From: Sphingobacterium oryzagri
GTDB lineage: Bacteria > Bacteroidota > Bacteroidia > Sphingobacteriales > Sphingobacteriaceae
Assembly: GCF_028736175.1 (NCBI RefSeq)
Contig: NZ_CP117880.1
Coordinates: 4,278,001 to 4,342,000 of the forward strand
DNA: 64,000 bases
Direction: 5' to 3'
Positions 1 through 8,103 of this stretch are shown here, in pieces. The notes below the pieces were generated by a model, which was not told where the DNA came from, did no database searches, and was given only the letters and a program-made list of their open reading frames with translations. A program made the translations under genes and the position numbers. Numbering within the stretch: position 1 is the first letter of the stretch; each line of letters opens with the position of its first letter.

Positions 1-2202
1 GATATCCTGTCCGAATCTACTCCACATACTAACCGTATTGGCCACCTGATCCAAATTGGCGTAAGAAAGCGTACGTCGGCCATTATCGATCTGAATATTT
101 TGCTGAATATTGTTAAATCGTTGCGACCAGTTTAGCGAGAAATAACTGTAGCTATCTTTCAGCATATTATAGCTGTTGTAGCTTAAGTTATAGTTGTTGC
201 TTTGCGACGGACGGAGGTTTTCGTTGCCAACAACGATGTTTAGCTGATCGGTATTCTGCCGCAAAGGCTGTATTTGCGTTAGCGATGGCAAATTATTACT
301 TCGTACGAAGCGGAAGTTTACACTCTTTGCTTTTGTTAGCTTGTAGCGCAGCTGCACGCTTGGGTTGTAGGTTAAAAAGCTTCGTTCCAACTCCATGCCC
401 TCGTAATTATTTACCTGAAACAATCTGTCGTTGCGCAAGTTATTCGTAATGTTGGCTTCAATCAAATCAGATCGATAACTAAACGCTAGATTTGCGGCGT
501 TGCGGGTGGTATTGAAATTAAAATCATTACTAAATTCCTGATCCAACAGCGTATAGGCATTGTCTGCGTTGGAAAAATCAAAGGAGTTATTGATAGAGGT
601 TGATGTGCCACGGATAAATTCATACTGCAAACTTGAATTTATACGTTTAGTAATCGGCTCTGTGTAGGCTAAAGTCGAGCGCAAATTATGACTACGCGCG
701 TGCATTTCCTTCCGCTGATCGATGACGGAAACGCTATCCAAACGAAAGAAATTAGCTTCCGATTGCAAGAAACCATCACCGTCTGATCCATTGTAACTTC
801 CATTAACCCGTAACGATAGTGACCGCCCCTCTTTCCGCAATTTTCTGGTTAGGTAAGCACTGTAGTCCAGCGATTGCGTTTCCGATGCACTTTCCTGCAG
901 CGATATATGATCATTAATACGTTCATCATTCCCATCGGTAGTAATTGCTGTATGCGATCTACTTAGTTCTGCATTTCCTTTGGCCGCACCAACAGTCATG
1001 GTTAACGTCGTCATGGAATCGACTTTTAAATCATAACGCGCATTAAATCGGTGCTTTTGGTTACGCGTATTATTAAGGCTGCTTTCGTTCGCGTTTTGTA
1101 TAGCATCGACCAGATTCTCCTGCGAAATACGCGAACTGATCTCGTCGTTTTCCACTATGCCAAATTTATAGCTCGTGTTAAACTTATGTTTACCCTCTTT
1201 CCACGAATCAGCGAGAGAAATACCGCTGCTTAACGCACGAGGCAGGCCTCTCCCATTCCAATAATCCATAGCATCACCGTTCCATGAAAACGAAACCGAT
1301 CCATCATCTGCCACGTCTGTACTTAAATTGGAAAACCCAAACTTATCTTGATCTTCCCAGTTTAATGACACCGTACCATCATTGGAGGTCAAACCAAATA
1401 TGCCAATCTTCTGCGTCCCACTAAATTTGTTAAACGCCATTGTTCCGGTGTAATAACCGTTATCCTGGTCTACGCCAGCGCCAGCTTCCGCTTTCCCAAA
1501 CAGTCCTTTCTTTGCATCCTCTTTCAATTTTAAATTAATGGTTTGCAATCGCTGGCCATCATCAACGCCCGTGCGCTCCGATTCTTCGGATTTCTTTTCA
1601 TACAATTGTACTTTATCCACCATATCCGAACGCACATTTCGCGTCACGAGCGTCGGGTCGTTGCCAAAAAATTCTTCGCCATCCACCAACACCTTTTCCA
1701 CCGTTTTGCCCTGTGCGGTTATTTTTCCCGCAGCATCAACCGAAATTCCCGGCAAAGCCTTGAGCAAATCTTCTACTTTAGCATTTTTTTCAACCGCAAA
1801 GCTCGACGCATCATACTCTGTGGTATCTCCTTTAATGACAACCGGAATTTTTCCCGTAACCATGACTTCTTCGATGAGCAGACTGACACTATTGAGCCCG
1901 ATTTGACCGAGCGATGTCTCGTCTTCACTATTTAATTCCTTAAAGTAATCCGCAAACTTTGGATAAGTAATAAGCAACAAATAGGATGAACTATCTGGTA
2001 TAAGTAAAGAAAATCGTCCTTCTTGATCGGCCCGGGTGTGCGCTACCAACACTGAATCCTTAGCTTGCAGCAGCATAACAGTAGCTTTTGCCAGTTTGGT
2101 CACCCCATCACTTTCGTCTATTACAGCACCTGTAATGCTTTTTTGACCATACGTGTACATACTCAGCAACACGGCAAGGCAAAAGAGGAATGGTATTTTC
2201 AT
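1..2202 (-). CDS. Outer-membrane beta-barrel family protein, 3' end cut by the window edge
   Basis: Reading the minus strand from the ATG at 2202 gives 734 codons without a stop down to base 1, so the C-terminus lies outside the window. Residues 1-20 are a signal peptide ending in YGQ. A carboxypeptidase-regulatory-like domain follows (SITGAVIDE, about 21-105), then a plug-like stretch with LKALPGISVDAAGKITAQG and VLVDGEEFFGNDP, then a long barrel region rich in aromatic and Asn/Ser strands. This matches the Bacteroidota outer membrane beta-barrel family related to TonB-dependent receptors. It is divergently arranged with the dipeptidase at 2377, sharing about 170 bp of regulatory DNA. The substrate cannot be told from sequence. 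Confidence 0.85.
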   Translation of the reverse strand, partial: MKIPFLFCLAVLLSMYTYGQKSITGAVIDESDGVTKLAKATVMLLQAKDSVLVAHTRADQEGRFSLLIPDSSSYLLLITYPKFADYFKELNSEDETSLGQIGLNSVSLLIEEVMVTGKIPVVIKGDTTEYDASSFAVEKNAKVEDLLKALPGISVDAAGKITAQGKTVEKVLVDGEEFFGNDPTLVTRNVRSDMVDKVQLYEKKSEESERTGVDDGQRLQTINLKLKEDAKKGLFGKAEAGAGVDQDNGYYTGTMAFNKFSGTQKIGIFGLTSNDGTVSLNWEDQDKFGFSNLSTDVADDGSVSFSWNGDAMDYWNGRGLPRALSSGISLADSWKEGKHKFNTSYKFGIVENDEISSRISQENLVDAIQNANESSLNNTRNQKHRFNARYDLKVDSMTTLTMTVGAAKGNAELSRSHTAITTDGNDERINDHISLQESASETQSLDYSAYLTRKLRKEGRSLSLRVNGSYNGSDGDGFLQSEANFFRLDSVSVIDQRKEMHARSHNLRSTLAYTEPITKRINSSLQYEFIRGTSTSINNSFDFSNADNAYTLLDQEFSNDFNFNTTRNAANLAFSYRSDLIEANITNNLRNDRLFQVNNYEGMELERSFLTYNPSVQLRYKLTKAKSVNFRFVRSNNLPSLTQIQPLRQNTDQLNIVVGNENLRPSQSNNYNLSYNSYNMLKDSYSYFSLNWSQRFNNIQQNIQIDNGRRTLSYANLDQVANTVSMWSRFGQDI

Positions 2203-2353
2203 AATATAGATTCACTAATAATTTAGTTACACTACGAAAATATCATAATAAAAGATATTTTCAAAACCAATTGAAATCATTAACATTTTTTTAACAAGTT
2301 AGCTACAAACGCCTGCAAGCCTTATCCCTGCCGAGGAATAAAATTATAATTGG

Positions 2354-2361
2354 TAGCTTTG
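2354..2361 (+). promoter_or_regulatory. -7 box TAGCTTTG of the M20 dipeptidase
   Basis: TAGCTTTG matches the Bacteroidota -7 consensus TAnnTTTG. It ends 15 nt before the ATG at 2377. Because it lies downstream of the in-frame TTG at 2350, it argues that translation starts at 2377. No good -33 element was seen. Confidence 0.5.
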
Positions 2362-2376
2362 CAAAAACATTATGCT

Positions 2377-3747
2377 ATGCAAACGATAAAAGAATATGTT
2401 CAATCCAATCAGGAGAGATTTTTAGAAGAATTGTTCGCTTTATTACGTTTTCCGTCCATCAGTGCGGACCCTAAATACAAAGAAGACGTCGTAAAAACAG
2501 CGGACTTCGTTGCCGAAAAACTAAAAGAAGCTGGCGCTGATCGCGTTGAAGTATGCCCTACTGCTGGAAATCCGATTGTTTACGGAGAAAAAATAATTGA
2601 CAGCAGCTTGCCAACGGTTTTGGTGTATGGACACTACGATGTGCAACCGGCAGATCCATTGGAACTTTGGGATACGCCTCCTTTCGAACCGACTGTACGC
2701 GATGGCAAAATATACGCACGTGGAGCGGCAGACGATAAAGGCCAGTTTTACATGCATGTGAAGGCATTTGAATACATGATGAAAAACGATGCACTAGCGT
2801 GCAACGTTAAATTTATGATCGAGGGTGAAGAAGAAGTTGGATCGGCTAATCTCGGTACGTTTGTTAAAGCAAATGTGGAGCGCCTGAAAAACGACGTAAT
2901 TGTTATTTCCGATACGTCGATGATCAGCATGGAACAACCTTCGCTAGAGACAGGCCTTCGCGGCTTATCCTACGTGGAAGTTGAAGTAACGGGACCAAAC
3001 CGTGATCTGCACTCTGGCGTATACGGTGGCGCTGTGGCTAATCCGGCAACCATTTTGGCTAAATTGATCGCTTCTCTGCACGACGAAAATAACCACATCG
3101 CCATTCCGGGATTTTACGACGACGTATTGGAATTAACTGCGGAAGAGCGGGAAGCGCTTAATCAGGCTCCTTTTGATATCGAAGCGTATAAAGCAGATTT
3201 AGGCGTAGGAGATGTTTGGGGAGAAAACGGCTACACAACTATCGAGCGCACGGGTATTCGCCCGACTTTGGAAGTGAATGGCATCTGGGGTGGATATATT
3301 GGCGAAGGCGCAAAAACAGTGCTTCCATCAAAAGCTTACGCAAAGATATCTATGCGCCTTGTTCCGAATCAAGATTCGCACCGCATCACCAACCTTTTCA
3401 AAGCGCATTTCGAAAAGATTGCACCTGCTTACGTGAAGATCGAAGTAAAACCGCATCATGGCGGCGAACCTGTTGTTACACCGACCGACAGCATCGCCTA
3501 CAAAGCTGCTGAAAAAGCTTTGGAAGAGGCTTTCAACAAAAAACCTATTCCTACACGCGGCGGCGGCTCTATTCCTATCGTTGCTCTTTTTGAAAAAGAA
3601 TTGGGCGTGAAAACAGTTTTACTAGGGTTTGGATTAGACAGCGATAACCTGCACTCGCCAAACGAAAAGTACGGCATCGAAAACTATCTTAAAGGGATTG
3701 AAACCATTCCATCCTTTTTTAAATATTTTGCAGAGTTAAGCAAGTAG
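2377..3747 (+). CDS. M20 family metallo-dipeptidase
   Basis: The 456-residue protein has the M20/CNDP-type dipeptidase layout: GHYDVQP with the metal-binding His (about residue 85), ARGAADDKGQ with the bridging Asp, and EGEEEVGS with the catalytic Glu pair. A dimerisation insert follows (about 200-360), and GGGSIPI and HSPNEKY lie near the C-terminus. It has no signal peptide, so it is probably a cytosolic di- or tripeptide hydrolase that binds two zinc ions. A longer frame begins with TTG at 2350, but the -7 box lies inside that extension, so the ATG at 2377 is preferred. It is followed by a hairpin at 3755-3786 and appears to be transcribed alone. Confidence 0.9.
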   Translation: MQTIKEYVQSNQERFLEELFALLRFPSISADPKYKEDVVKTADFVAEKLKEAGADRVEVCPTAGNPIVYGEKIIDSSLPTVLVYGHYDVQPADPLELWDTPPFEPTVRDGKIYARGAADDKGQFYMHVKAFEYMMKNDALACNVKFMIEGEEEVGSANLGTFVKANVERLKNDVIVISDTSMISMEQPSLETGLRGLSYVEVEVTGPNRDLHSGVYGGAVANPATILAKLIASLHDENNHIAIPGFYDDVLELTAEEREALNQAPFDIEAYKADLGVGDVWGENGYTTIERTGIRPTLEVNGIWGGYIGEGAKTVLPSKAYAKISMRLVPNQDSHRITNLFKAHFEKIAPAYVKIEVKPHHGGEPVVTPTDSIAYKAAEKALEEAFNKKPIPTRGGGSIPIVALFEKELGVKTVLLGFGLDSDNLHSPNEKYGIENYLKGIETIPSFFKYFAELSK

Positions 3748-3754
3748 TACTTCA

Positions 3755-3786
3755 CGGCTGTCCATACCACAGGTGATGGGCAGCCG
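3755..3786 (+). terminator. Hairpin after the dipeptidase, weak U tract
   Basis: CGGCTGTCC (3755-3763) pairs with GGGCAGCCG (3778-3786) with one G-U pair and a 14-nt loop. Only a short T-rich tail follows, so termination is plausible but not certain. Confidence 0.4.
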
Positions 3787-3838
3787 TATTTCTATACCAA
3801 ATTATTTTTATCATTACCATTATCAAACCGATTAACGC

Positions 3839-3846
3839 TACCTTTG
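3839..3846 (+). promoter_or_regulatory. -7 box TACCTTTG directly before the acyltransferase start
   Basis: TACCTTTG ends three nucleotides before the ATG at 3850. Transcription would start at or very near the A of the ATG, so a leaderless or almost leaderless mRNA is predicted. Confidence 0.5.
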
Positions 3847-3849
3847 GAT

Positions 3850-4593
3850 ATGGTCAGGATATTAAGAAAATTACATCGCTACGCTTACCTCGCTTCCGTT
3901 TTATTTTTCTTTCTATTGGGCTATCCGTTTCTTAAGCTTTACGCTAAAAATCCCAAGAAAAACTACCGTAAAATCGCGAAGCTACGACGATGGATAAGTC
4001 TGGCGGGCATGTATACCGCCGGTATACGAATCAAGGTACATTATGAAAAACCACTGGATTGGAATAGAAACTATATATTTTGTCCAAACCATACCTCAAT
4101 TTTAGATATCACCGTACTGACGTTTTTGTGCAAACAGCCCTTTTCCTTTATGGGAAAAGTTGAATTGCTGGCCAATCCGATTACCCGAATTTTCTTTGAA
4201 ACCATTGATATTCCGGTGAAACGCGACAGCAAAATTTCGTCTTTTAAGGCTTATAAACGCGCGCTGGAGCTCCTCGCCGAAAACAAATCACTGGTGATCT
4301 TCCCTGAAGGTAAAATCGACGACCATTTTCCCCCGATGCTGCACCCGTTCAAGTCCGGCCCGTTTCGGTTGGCCACAGAAAACAATATTCCCATCGTGCC
4401 CGTTGTTATCCAAAATGCCTGGAACATCCTTTGGGATGACGGAAATCGCTTTGGTTCGCGACCAGGTATCATACATGTGCATGTGCTTGCACCAATTGCA
4501 ACAGAACCTTACGGAAAAGAAAATACTGCGCTGTTGGAACTCACCGTCTACAAGAAGATGAAAGAAAATTGGGATATCTATAATAAATCGTAA
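3850..4593 (+). CDS. 1-acyl-glycerol-3-phosphate acyltransferase-like protein (PlsC/LPLAT family)
   Basis: The 247-residue protein carries a hydrophobic N-terminal segment (about residues 14-30). The acyltransferase motifs follow in order: NHTSILD (H-x4-D catalytic block I), a block around PVKRD, FPEGKID (block III) and IPIVPV (block IV). The family transfers an acyl group to lysophosphatidic acid at the inner membrane during phospholipid synthesis; a role with another lysolipid is possible. The TTG at 3844 is part of the -7 box, so the ATG at 3850 is used. The ABC ATPase gene starts 26 nt downstream, so the two may be co-transcribed. Confidence 0.85.
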   Translation: MVRILRKLHRYAYLASVLFFFLLGYPFLKLYAKNPKKNYRKIAKLRRWISLAGMYTAGIRIKVHYEKPLDWNRNYIFCPNHTSILDITVLTFLCKQPFSFMGKVELLANPITRIFFETIDIPVKRDSKISSFKAYKRALELLAENKSLVIFPEGKIDDHFPPMLHPFKSGPFRLATENNIPIVPVVIQNAWNILWDDGNRFGSRPGIIHVHVLAPIATEPYGKENTALLELTVYKKMKENWDIYNKS

Positions 4594-4619
4594 CTTCATC
4601 AAGCTATAACCTAAAAAAT

Positions 4620-5378
4620 ATGGAGCAAAATATTTTAATCCAGATTGAAGATATCGGCCGAGAATACATTATTGGCTCCGAGCGGATCCATGCCTTAAAA
4701 TCTGTTTCTCTGCTCATTAAAAAAGGAGAATTTGTGGCATTAATGGGTCCTTCTGGTTCTGGAAAGTCTACGCTTATGAATATTCTAGGTTGCTTGGATA
4801 CGCCTAGCAAGGGCACGTATATGCTCAACGGAATAAATGTTTCCGATATGTCTGAAAACGAACTCGCCGAGGTACGCAATAAAGAAATCGGTTTTGTGTT
4901 CCAAACATTTAACCTTCTTCCCAAAAATACCGCGTTGGAAAACGTAGCGCTTCCGCTTATCTACGCCGGCTTTAGTAAGAAAAAAAGGGAAGAACAAGCC
5001 ATGAAGGCGCTGACCGATGTCGGACTGGAAAATCGTGTAGACCACCGACCAAATGAATTATCGGGCGGTCAACGGCAGCGCGTAGCCGTGGCACGCGCGT
5101 TAATCAACGACCCTTCTATTATTTTGGCCGATGAGCCAACCGGAAATTTAGATACTAAAACATCGATTGAGATCATGGGACTCATGGAAAATATACATGC
5201 TAAAGGCAATACGATCATATTGGTAACACATGAAGAAGACATTGCGCAACATGCACACCGGATTGTCAGGATGCGCGATGGCCTCATTGAGGATGATTAT
5301 CGGAATGAAAACATCAAATCTGTGCTTCCCCGGCTGGATGCGCTTCAAAAAAAGGGTGATGATTTTGAGAAAATTTAA
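4620..5378 (+). CDS. ABC transporter ATP-binding protein, MacB/LolD type
   Basis: This 252-residue nucleotide-binding subunit has Walker A GPSGSGKST (about 43-51), Q-loop FQTFNLLP, signature LSGGQRQRVAVARAL, Walker B IILADEPTGNLD and the H-loop THEED. The GNLDT sequence after Walker B and the overall length place it in the MacB/LolD/FtsE group, whose partners are separate permeases of the MacB/LolC type. No permease gene is adjacent, so the partner must be encoded elsewhere. The C-terminal about 20 residues extend beyond the usual end of the domain. The substrate is unknown; lipoprotein or peptide export are family precedents only. Confidence 0.88.
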   Translation: MEQNILIQIEDIGREYIIGSERIHALKSVSLLIKKGEFVALMGPSGSGKSTLMNILGCLDTPSKGTYMLNGINVSDMSENELAEVRNKEIGFVFQTFNLLPKNTALENVALPLIYAGFSKKKREEQAMKALTDVGLENRVDHRPNELSGGQRQRVAVARALINDPSIILADEPTGNLDTKTSIEIMGLMENIHAKGNTIILVTHEEDIAQHAHRIVRMRDGLIEDDYRNENIKSVLPRLDALQKKGDDFEKI

Positions 5379-5438
5379 TTTTATTACATTGAAAATAAGC
5401 AAATTACACAATAAACAAATTGATAACATTCATTTGAC

Positions 5439-5468
5439 TTGTTTTAGTTAATAATAATCTTATTTTTG
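5439..5468 (+). promoter_or_regulatory. Promoter of the DUF2795 gene
   Basis: TTG (5439-5441), 19 nt, TATTTTTG (5461-5468): both elements fit the Bacteroidota sigma-A promoter. The predicted leader is about 23 nt. Confidence 0.65.
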
Positions 5469-5496
5469 CGGAAAATAGCAACTTAAATTAGTAGAT

Positions 5497-5718
5497 ATGT
5501 ATTGGACACTAGAATTAGCATCACATTTGGAAGATGCACCATGGCCAGCAACTAAAGATGAGTTAATTGACTATGCTATTCGCTCAGGCGCTCCGGTAGA
5601 GGTTATTGAAAACCTTCAAGCCTTAGAGGACGACGGCGAGCCATATGAAAACATCGAAGAGATTTGGCCAGACTATCCTACCAAGGATGACTTCTTTTTC
5701 AACGAAGACGAGTATTAA
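5497..5718 (+). CDS. DUF2795 domain protein
   Basis: A 73-residue acidic protein matching DUF2795, a small family very conserved in Bacteroidota. It begins MYWTLELASHLEDAPWPATK, continues with a helix-turn-helix-like part (KDELIDYAIRSGAPVEVIENL), and ends in a strongly acidic tail (DFFFNEDEY). The family has no established function. It has its own promoter (5439-5468) and a very strong intrinsic terminator (5721-5755), so it is a monocistronic, probably well expressed gene. Nothing about it looks broken or transferred. Confidence 0.88.
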   Translation: MYWTLELASHLEDAPWPATKDELIDYAIRSGAPVEVIENLQALEDDGEPYENIEEIWPDYPTKDDFFFNEDEY

Positions 5719-5720
5719 TG

Positions 5721-5755
5721 AACATAAAAAACGCCCGCGAGGCGTTTTTTATGTT
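5721..5755 (+). terminator. Strong intrinsic terminator, usable on both strands
   Basis: A perfect 15-bp stem (arms 5721-5735 and 5741-5755) with a 5-nt loop CGCGA. It contains ACGCC/GGCGT flanked by six A and six T, starting two bases after the DUF2795 stop codon. Confidence 0.9.
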
Positions 5756-5806
5756 AGTATTAATCCTTTTACGGCAAAATCTGTCTTAGGATTAAACACA
5801 AAACTG

Positions 5807-6271
5807 ATGCAATATAAAGTGATCTCTTTTTTTCTGCTATTCCATTTGGGCTGGTTGTCAAGCCATGCACAAGTGGCTACCTCTACTCAGGAACATGATA
5901 TACAGCTTATCCAGGATTTTCTAAAAGACGTTGCTGATGAAAACAAACGCCCCGATGTGATCTTGAGTAAGCACGTGTTGATCACAGAAACCTCTTCGGA
6001 TGAAGGTTATGATTATCTTGAAGCCAGCATCAACGAAATCAGGCTCAATCTCCAAACAAAAAACATAGACGAGATCGAATACCTGCCTTTCCAGGCGCTA
6101 CCGAAAAAGGAGGTACGCGATATTGATCCCGAGGGTAAACCGACAGACAAAATGTACTTTTTACGGTATAAGAACCGACAAATGCTGGCGGTATACATTG
6201 AAGGCGACAAGATCGGCTCCTTTACGCTAGTATCTAAAGGGAATAAAGTCGCGCATTTTGTAACCTATTAA
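5807..6271 (+). CDS. Small secreted protein of unknown function
   Basis: A 154-residue protein with a clear signal peptide (MQYKVISFFLLFHLGWLSSHAQ, cut after about 22), so it is periplasmic or exported. The mature part is mixed alpha/beta and hydrophilic (for example DFLKDVADENKRPDVILSKH, EGKPTDKMYFLRYKNRQM, LAVYIEGDKIGSFTLVSKG) and suggests a small beta-sheet fold. I do not recognise a family. An open frame runs 54 codons further upstream, but it crosses the terminator and the DUF2795 gene. The ATG at 5807 starting the signal peptide is therefore chosen. It stands alone, upstream of the trp regulatory region. Confidence 0.75.
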   Translation: MQYKVISFFLLFHLGWLSSHAQVATSTQEHDIQLIQDFLKDVADENKRPDVILSKHVLITETSSDEGYDYLEASINEIRLNLQTKNIDEIEYLPFQALPKKEVRDIDPEGKPTDKMYFLRYKNRQMLAVYIEGDKIGSFTLVSKGNKVAHFVTY

Positions 6272-6286
6272 TTTTTCTACAAAAAA

Positions 6287-6318
6287 TTTGCAGTTCATTA
6301 ATAAATAGTAGATATTTG
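6287..6318 (+). promoter_or_regulatory. trp operon promoter
   Basis: TTTG (6287-6290), 20-nt spacer, GATATTTG (6311-6318; 7 of 8 matches to the TAnnTTTG-type box). Spacing is ideal for the Bacteroidota primary sigma factor, and transcription should begin about 10-15 nt before the leader-peptide ATG at 6335. Confidence 0.7.
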
Positions 6319-6334
6319 TTTTCAACGAATTAAC

Positions 6335-6382
6335 ATGATTTCAACGATTGTAAATAAAGCTTGGTGGTGGCACAACGATTAA
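6335..6382 (+). CDS. trpL: trp operon leader peptide, 15 residues with Trp-Trp-Trp
   Basis: The frame reads MISTIVNKAWWWHND followed by TAA, with three consecutive TGG codons at 6362-6370. A run of Trp codons in a tiny frame between the promoter and a terminator hairpin, immediately upstream of trp biosynthetic genes, is the hallmark of ribosome-mediated attenuation. When charged tRNA-Trp is scarce the ribosome stalls on the TGG run and the downstream RNA can fold differently. There is no strong Shine-Dalgarno sequence, which is normal in this phylum. The assignment rests on context and codon content, since the peptide itself has no other function. Confidence 0.85.
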   Translation: MISTIVNKAWWWHND

Positions 6383-6456
6383 TGTTGTGGCAGAAACCTA
6401 TTGCTTGAATTTTTTACATCAAAAAATAGTGGCTTGCCTGAATGGCAAGCCTTTTT
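6371..6456 (+). promoter_or_regulatory. trp attenuator (pause hairpin, possible antiterminator, terminator)
   Basis: A pause-type hairpin CACAAC (6371-6376)/GTTGTG (6384-6389) begins just after the Trp codons and overlaps the leader stop codon. A stem ATTTTTT/AAAAAAT spans about 6410-6427. The terminator is GGCTTGCC (6431-6438), loop TGAAT, GGCAAGCC (6444-6451), followed by six T. A candidate antiterminator pairs GGCAG (6389-6393) with TTGCC (6434-6438), which would disrupt the terminator stem. The antiterminator pairing is short and is my inference; the terminator is clear. Confidence 0.82.
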
Positions 6457-6475
6457 TATTTTACGGCATATCTTT

Positions 6476-7465
6476 ATGAAAGAGATTCTCACTCATTTAT
6501 TTGAGTATAAAACGTTTACAAAAGACGAGGCTTATAACATCCTCACCAATATTGCCACGGGCAAATATGATACGCATCAAATAGCTGCATTTATGACGGC
6601 GTACGGCATGCGTAGCATTCGCGTAGAAGAATTGAGCGGCTTCCGAAATGCGATGTATGATCTGTGTGTGCAGTTAGAATTTCCCGGATACGATTTGATC
6701 GATCTGTGCGGCACCGGTGGCGACGGCAAAAACACGTTCAATATCTCGACGCTTGCTTCGTTTGTTGTTGCAGGAGCAGGCTATCACGTAGCCAAACATG
6801 GCAATGTAGGCGTTTCTTCCGGATGCGGCTCCTCCAACGTGATGGAATACTTGGGTTACACCTTTACCAACGACCATAGCGCATTGACACGCCAGCTGGA
6901 AGAAGCCGGTATCTGTTTTCTGCACGCACCACTTTTTCATCCGGCGATGAAGACGGTGGCCCCCATCCGCAGAGCATTGGGCGTAAAGACATTTTTCAAT
7001 ATGCTTGGCCCGCTCACCAACCCGGCAAATCCAAAATACCAGGCCGTCGGTGTTTTTAGTTTGGAGCTGGCGCGCCTATACAACTACCTTTATCAAAACA
7101 CCGGTAAACAATATAGCATTGTACACGCCTTAGATGGCTACGATGAAATTTCGCTAACAGGCGATTTCAAAATTATCGACAATCAAGGCGAAAAATACTA
7201 CACGGTGGAAGATCTTGGGTTTACGACGGTACAGGCCGGCGCGCTGGCCGGAGGAAACAACGTCGAAGAAGCAGCGAAAATATTCCAAACGATTATCAAC
7301 GGTCAGGGTGATCATGTGCAAAACAATGTGGTACTCACCAACGCGGCATTCGCGATAAAAACTATACATCCGGAAAAAACATTTGGCGATTGCTACTACG
7401 AAGCGGAAACCGCCTTGCTAGGCAAAAAGGCACTGGCTAGTTTTAATAAGCTCATCCAAGCATAA
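6476..7465 (+). CDS. trpD: Anthranilate phosphoribosyltransferase
   Basis: The 329-residue enzyme transfers phosphoribosyl from PRPP to anthranilate, the second step of tryptophan synthesis. It has the family's GTGGDGKNTFNIST phosphate-binding loop (about residues 79-92), KHGNVGVSSGCGSSNVMEYLG (about 106-126), and a glycosyltransferase family 3 N-terminal helical domain (1-65). An open frame extends upstream to 6401, but that part overlaps the attenuator hairpin. The ATG at 6476, 25 nt after the terminator stem, gives the usual N-terminus MKEILTHLFE. It is the first structural gene of the operon; trpF starts three bases after its stop. Glutamine-dependent anthranilate synthase genes do not precede it here. 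Confidence 0.95.
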   Translation: MKEILTHLFEYKTFTKDEAYNILTNIATGKYDTHQIAAFMTAYGMRSIRVEELSGFRNAMYDLCVQLEFPGYDLIDLCGTGGDGKNTFNISTLASFVVAGAGYHVAKHGNVGVSSGCGSSNVMEYLGYTFTNDHSALTRQLEEAGICFLHAPLFHPAMKTVAPIRRALGVKTFFNMLGPLTNPANPKYQAVGVFSLELARLYNYLYQNTGKQYSIVHALDGYDEISLTGDFKIIDNQGEKYYTVEDLGFTTVQAGALAGGNNVEEAAKIFQTIINGQGDHVQNNVVLTNAAFAIKTIHPEKTFGDCYYEAETALLGKKALASFNKLIQA

Positions 7466-7467
7466 AT

Positions 7468-8103
7468 ATGGCAGCACTTCAAATCAAAGTATGCGGTATG
7501 CGCGACCCGGAAAACATCAGGCAAATCGCTGCGCTGTCTATAGACTATCTGGGATTTATCTTCTATGCGAAGTCGAGCCGCTACACCGCGCAACTGCCGG
7601 ACCTTTCGGCCATACCGCCACATATTAAAAAAATCGGCGTGTTTGTCAATGCTACGGCGGCGGCTATAAACGAAAAAATAGCGCAGGGACTAGATGGCGT
7701 ACAATTGCACGGCCAGGAGTCGCCTGCGCTGTGCGCAAGCCTAAAAAGCGAGAACATCATCGTGATAAAAGCCTTTGGCATTGATCAGGATTTTAATTGG
7801 CAAACGCTCGAGCCGTATCTCCAAGTGGCTGATTACTTCTTATTCGATACGAAGAGCAACCAGCATGGTGGCACAGGACAGCATTTTGACTGGTCCATCT
7901 TAGCAAACTATCCTTTCCAAAAATCCTATTTTTTGAGCGGAGGTTTATCTTTAGACAATATGCAGGCGGCGGCATCGATGAACGATTCCCGATTGATCGG
8001 GTTAGACTTAAACTCGCGGTTTGAATCTGCGCCAGCACTAAAAGATAGTAACAGAATAATACAAGCCTTGAAAATAATCAACAATGAGCAAATATCAAGT
8101 TAA
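7468..8103 (+). CDS. trpF: Phosphoribosylanthranilate isomerase
   Basis: A 211-residue TIM-barrel enzyme that isomerises phosphoribosylanthranilate to CdRP. It begins with the family signature IKVCGMR, in which Cys9 is the general base. Further motifs are YLGFIFYAKSSRY, GVFVN, VQLHG, LFDTKSNQHGGTGQHFDWSI with the catalytic Asp, and the phosphate site FLSGGLSLDN. It begins two bases after trpD, and its 3' end overlaps trpB by 20 nt, indicating translational coupling. The usual order in related bacteria has trpC between trpD and trpF; here the two are directly joined with no trace of trpC. Confidence 0.95.
   Translation: MAALQIKVCGMRDPENIRQIAALSIDYLGFIFYAKSSRYTAQLPDLSAIPPHIKKIGVFVNATAAAINEKIAQGLDGVQLHGQESPALCASLKSENIIVIKAFGIDQDFNWQTLEPYLQVADYFLFDTKSNQHGGTGQHFDWSILANYPFQKSYFLSGGLSLDNMQAAASMNDSRLIGLDLNSRFESAPALKDSNRIIQALKIINNEQISS

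Noticed and set aside
5645..5806. N-terminal extension of the small secreted protein
   Set aside because: It runs through the DUF2795 gene and the strong terminator; the ATG at 5807 starts a proper signal peptide.
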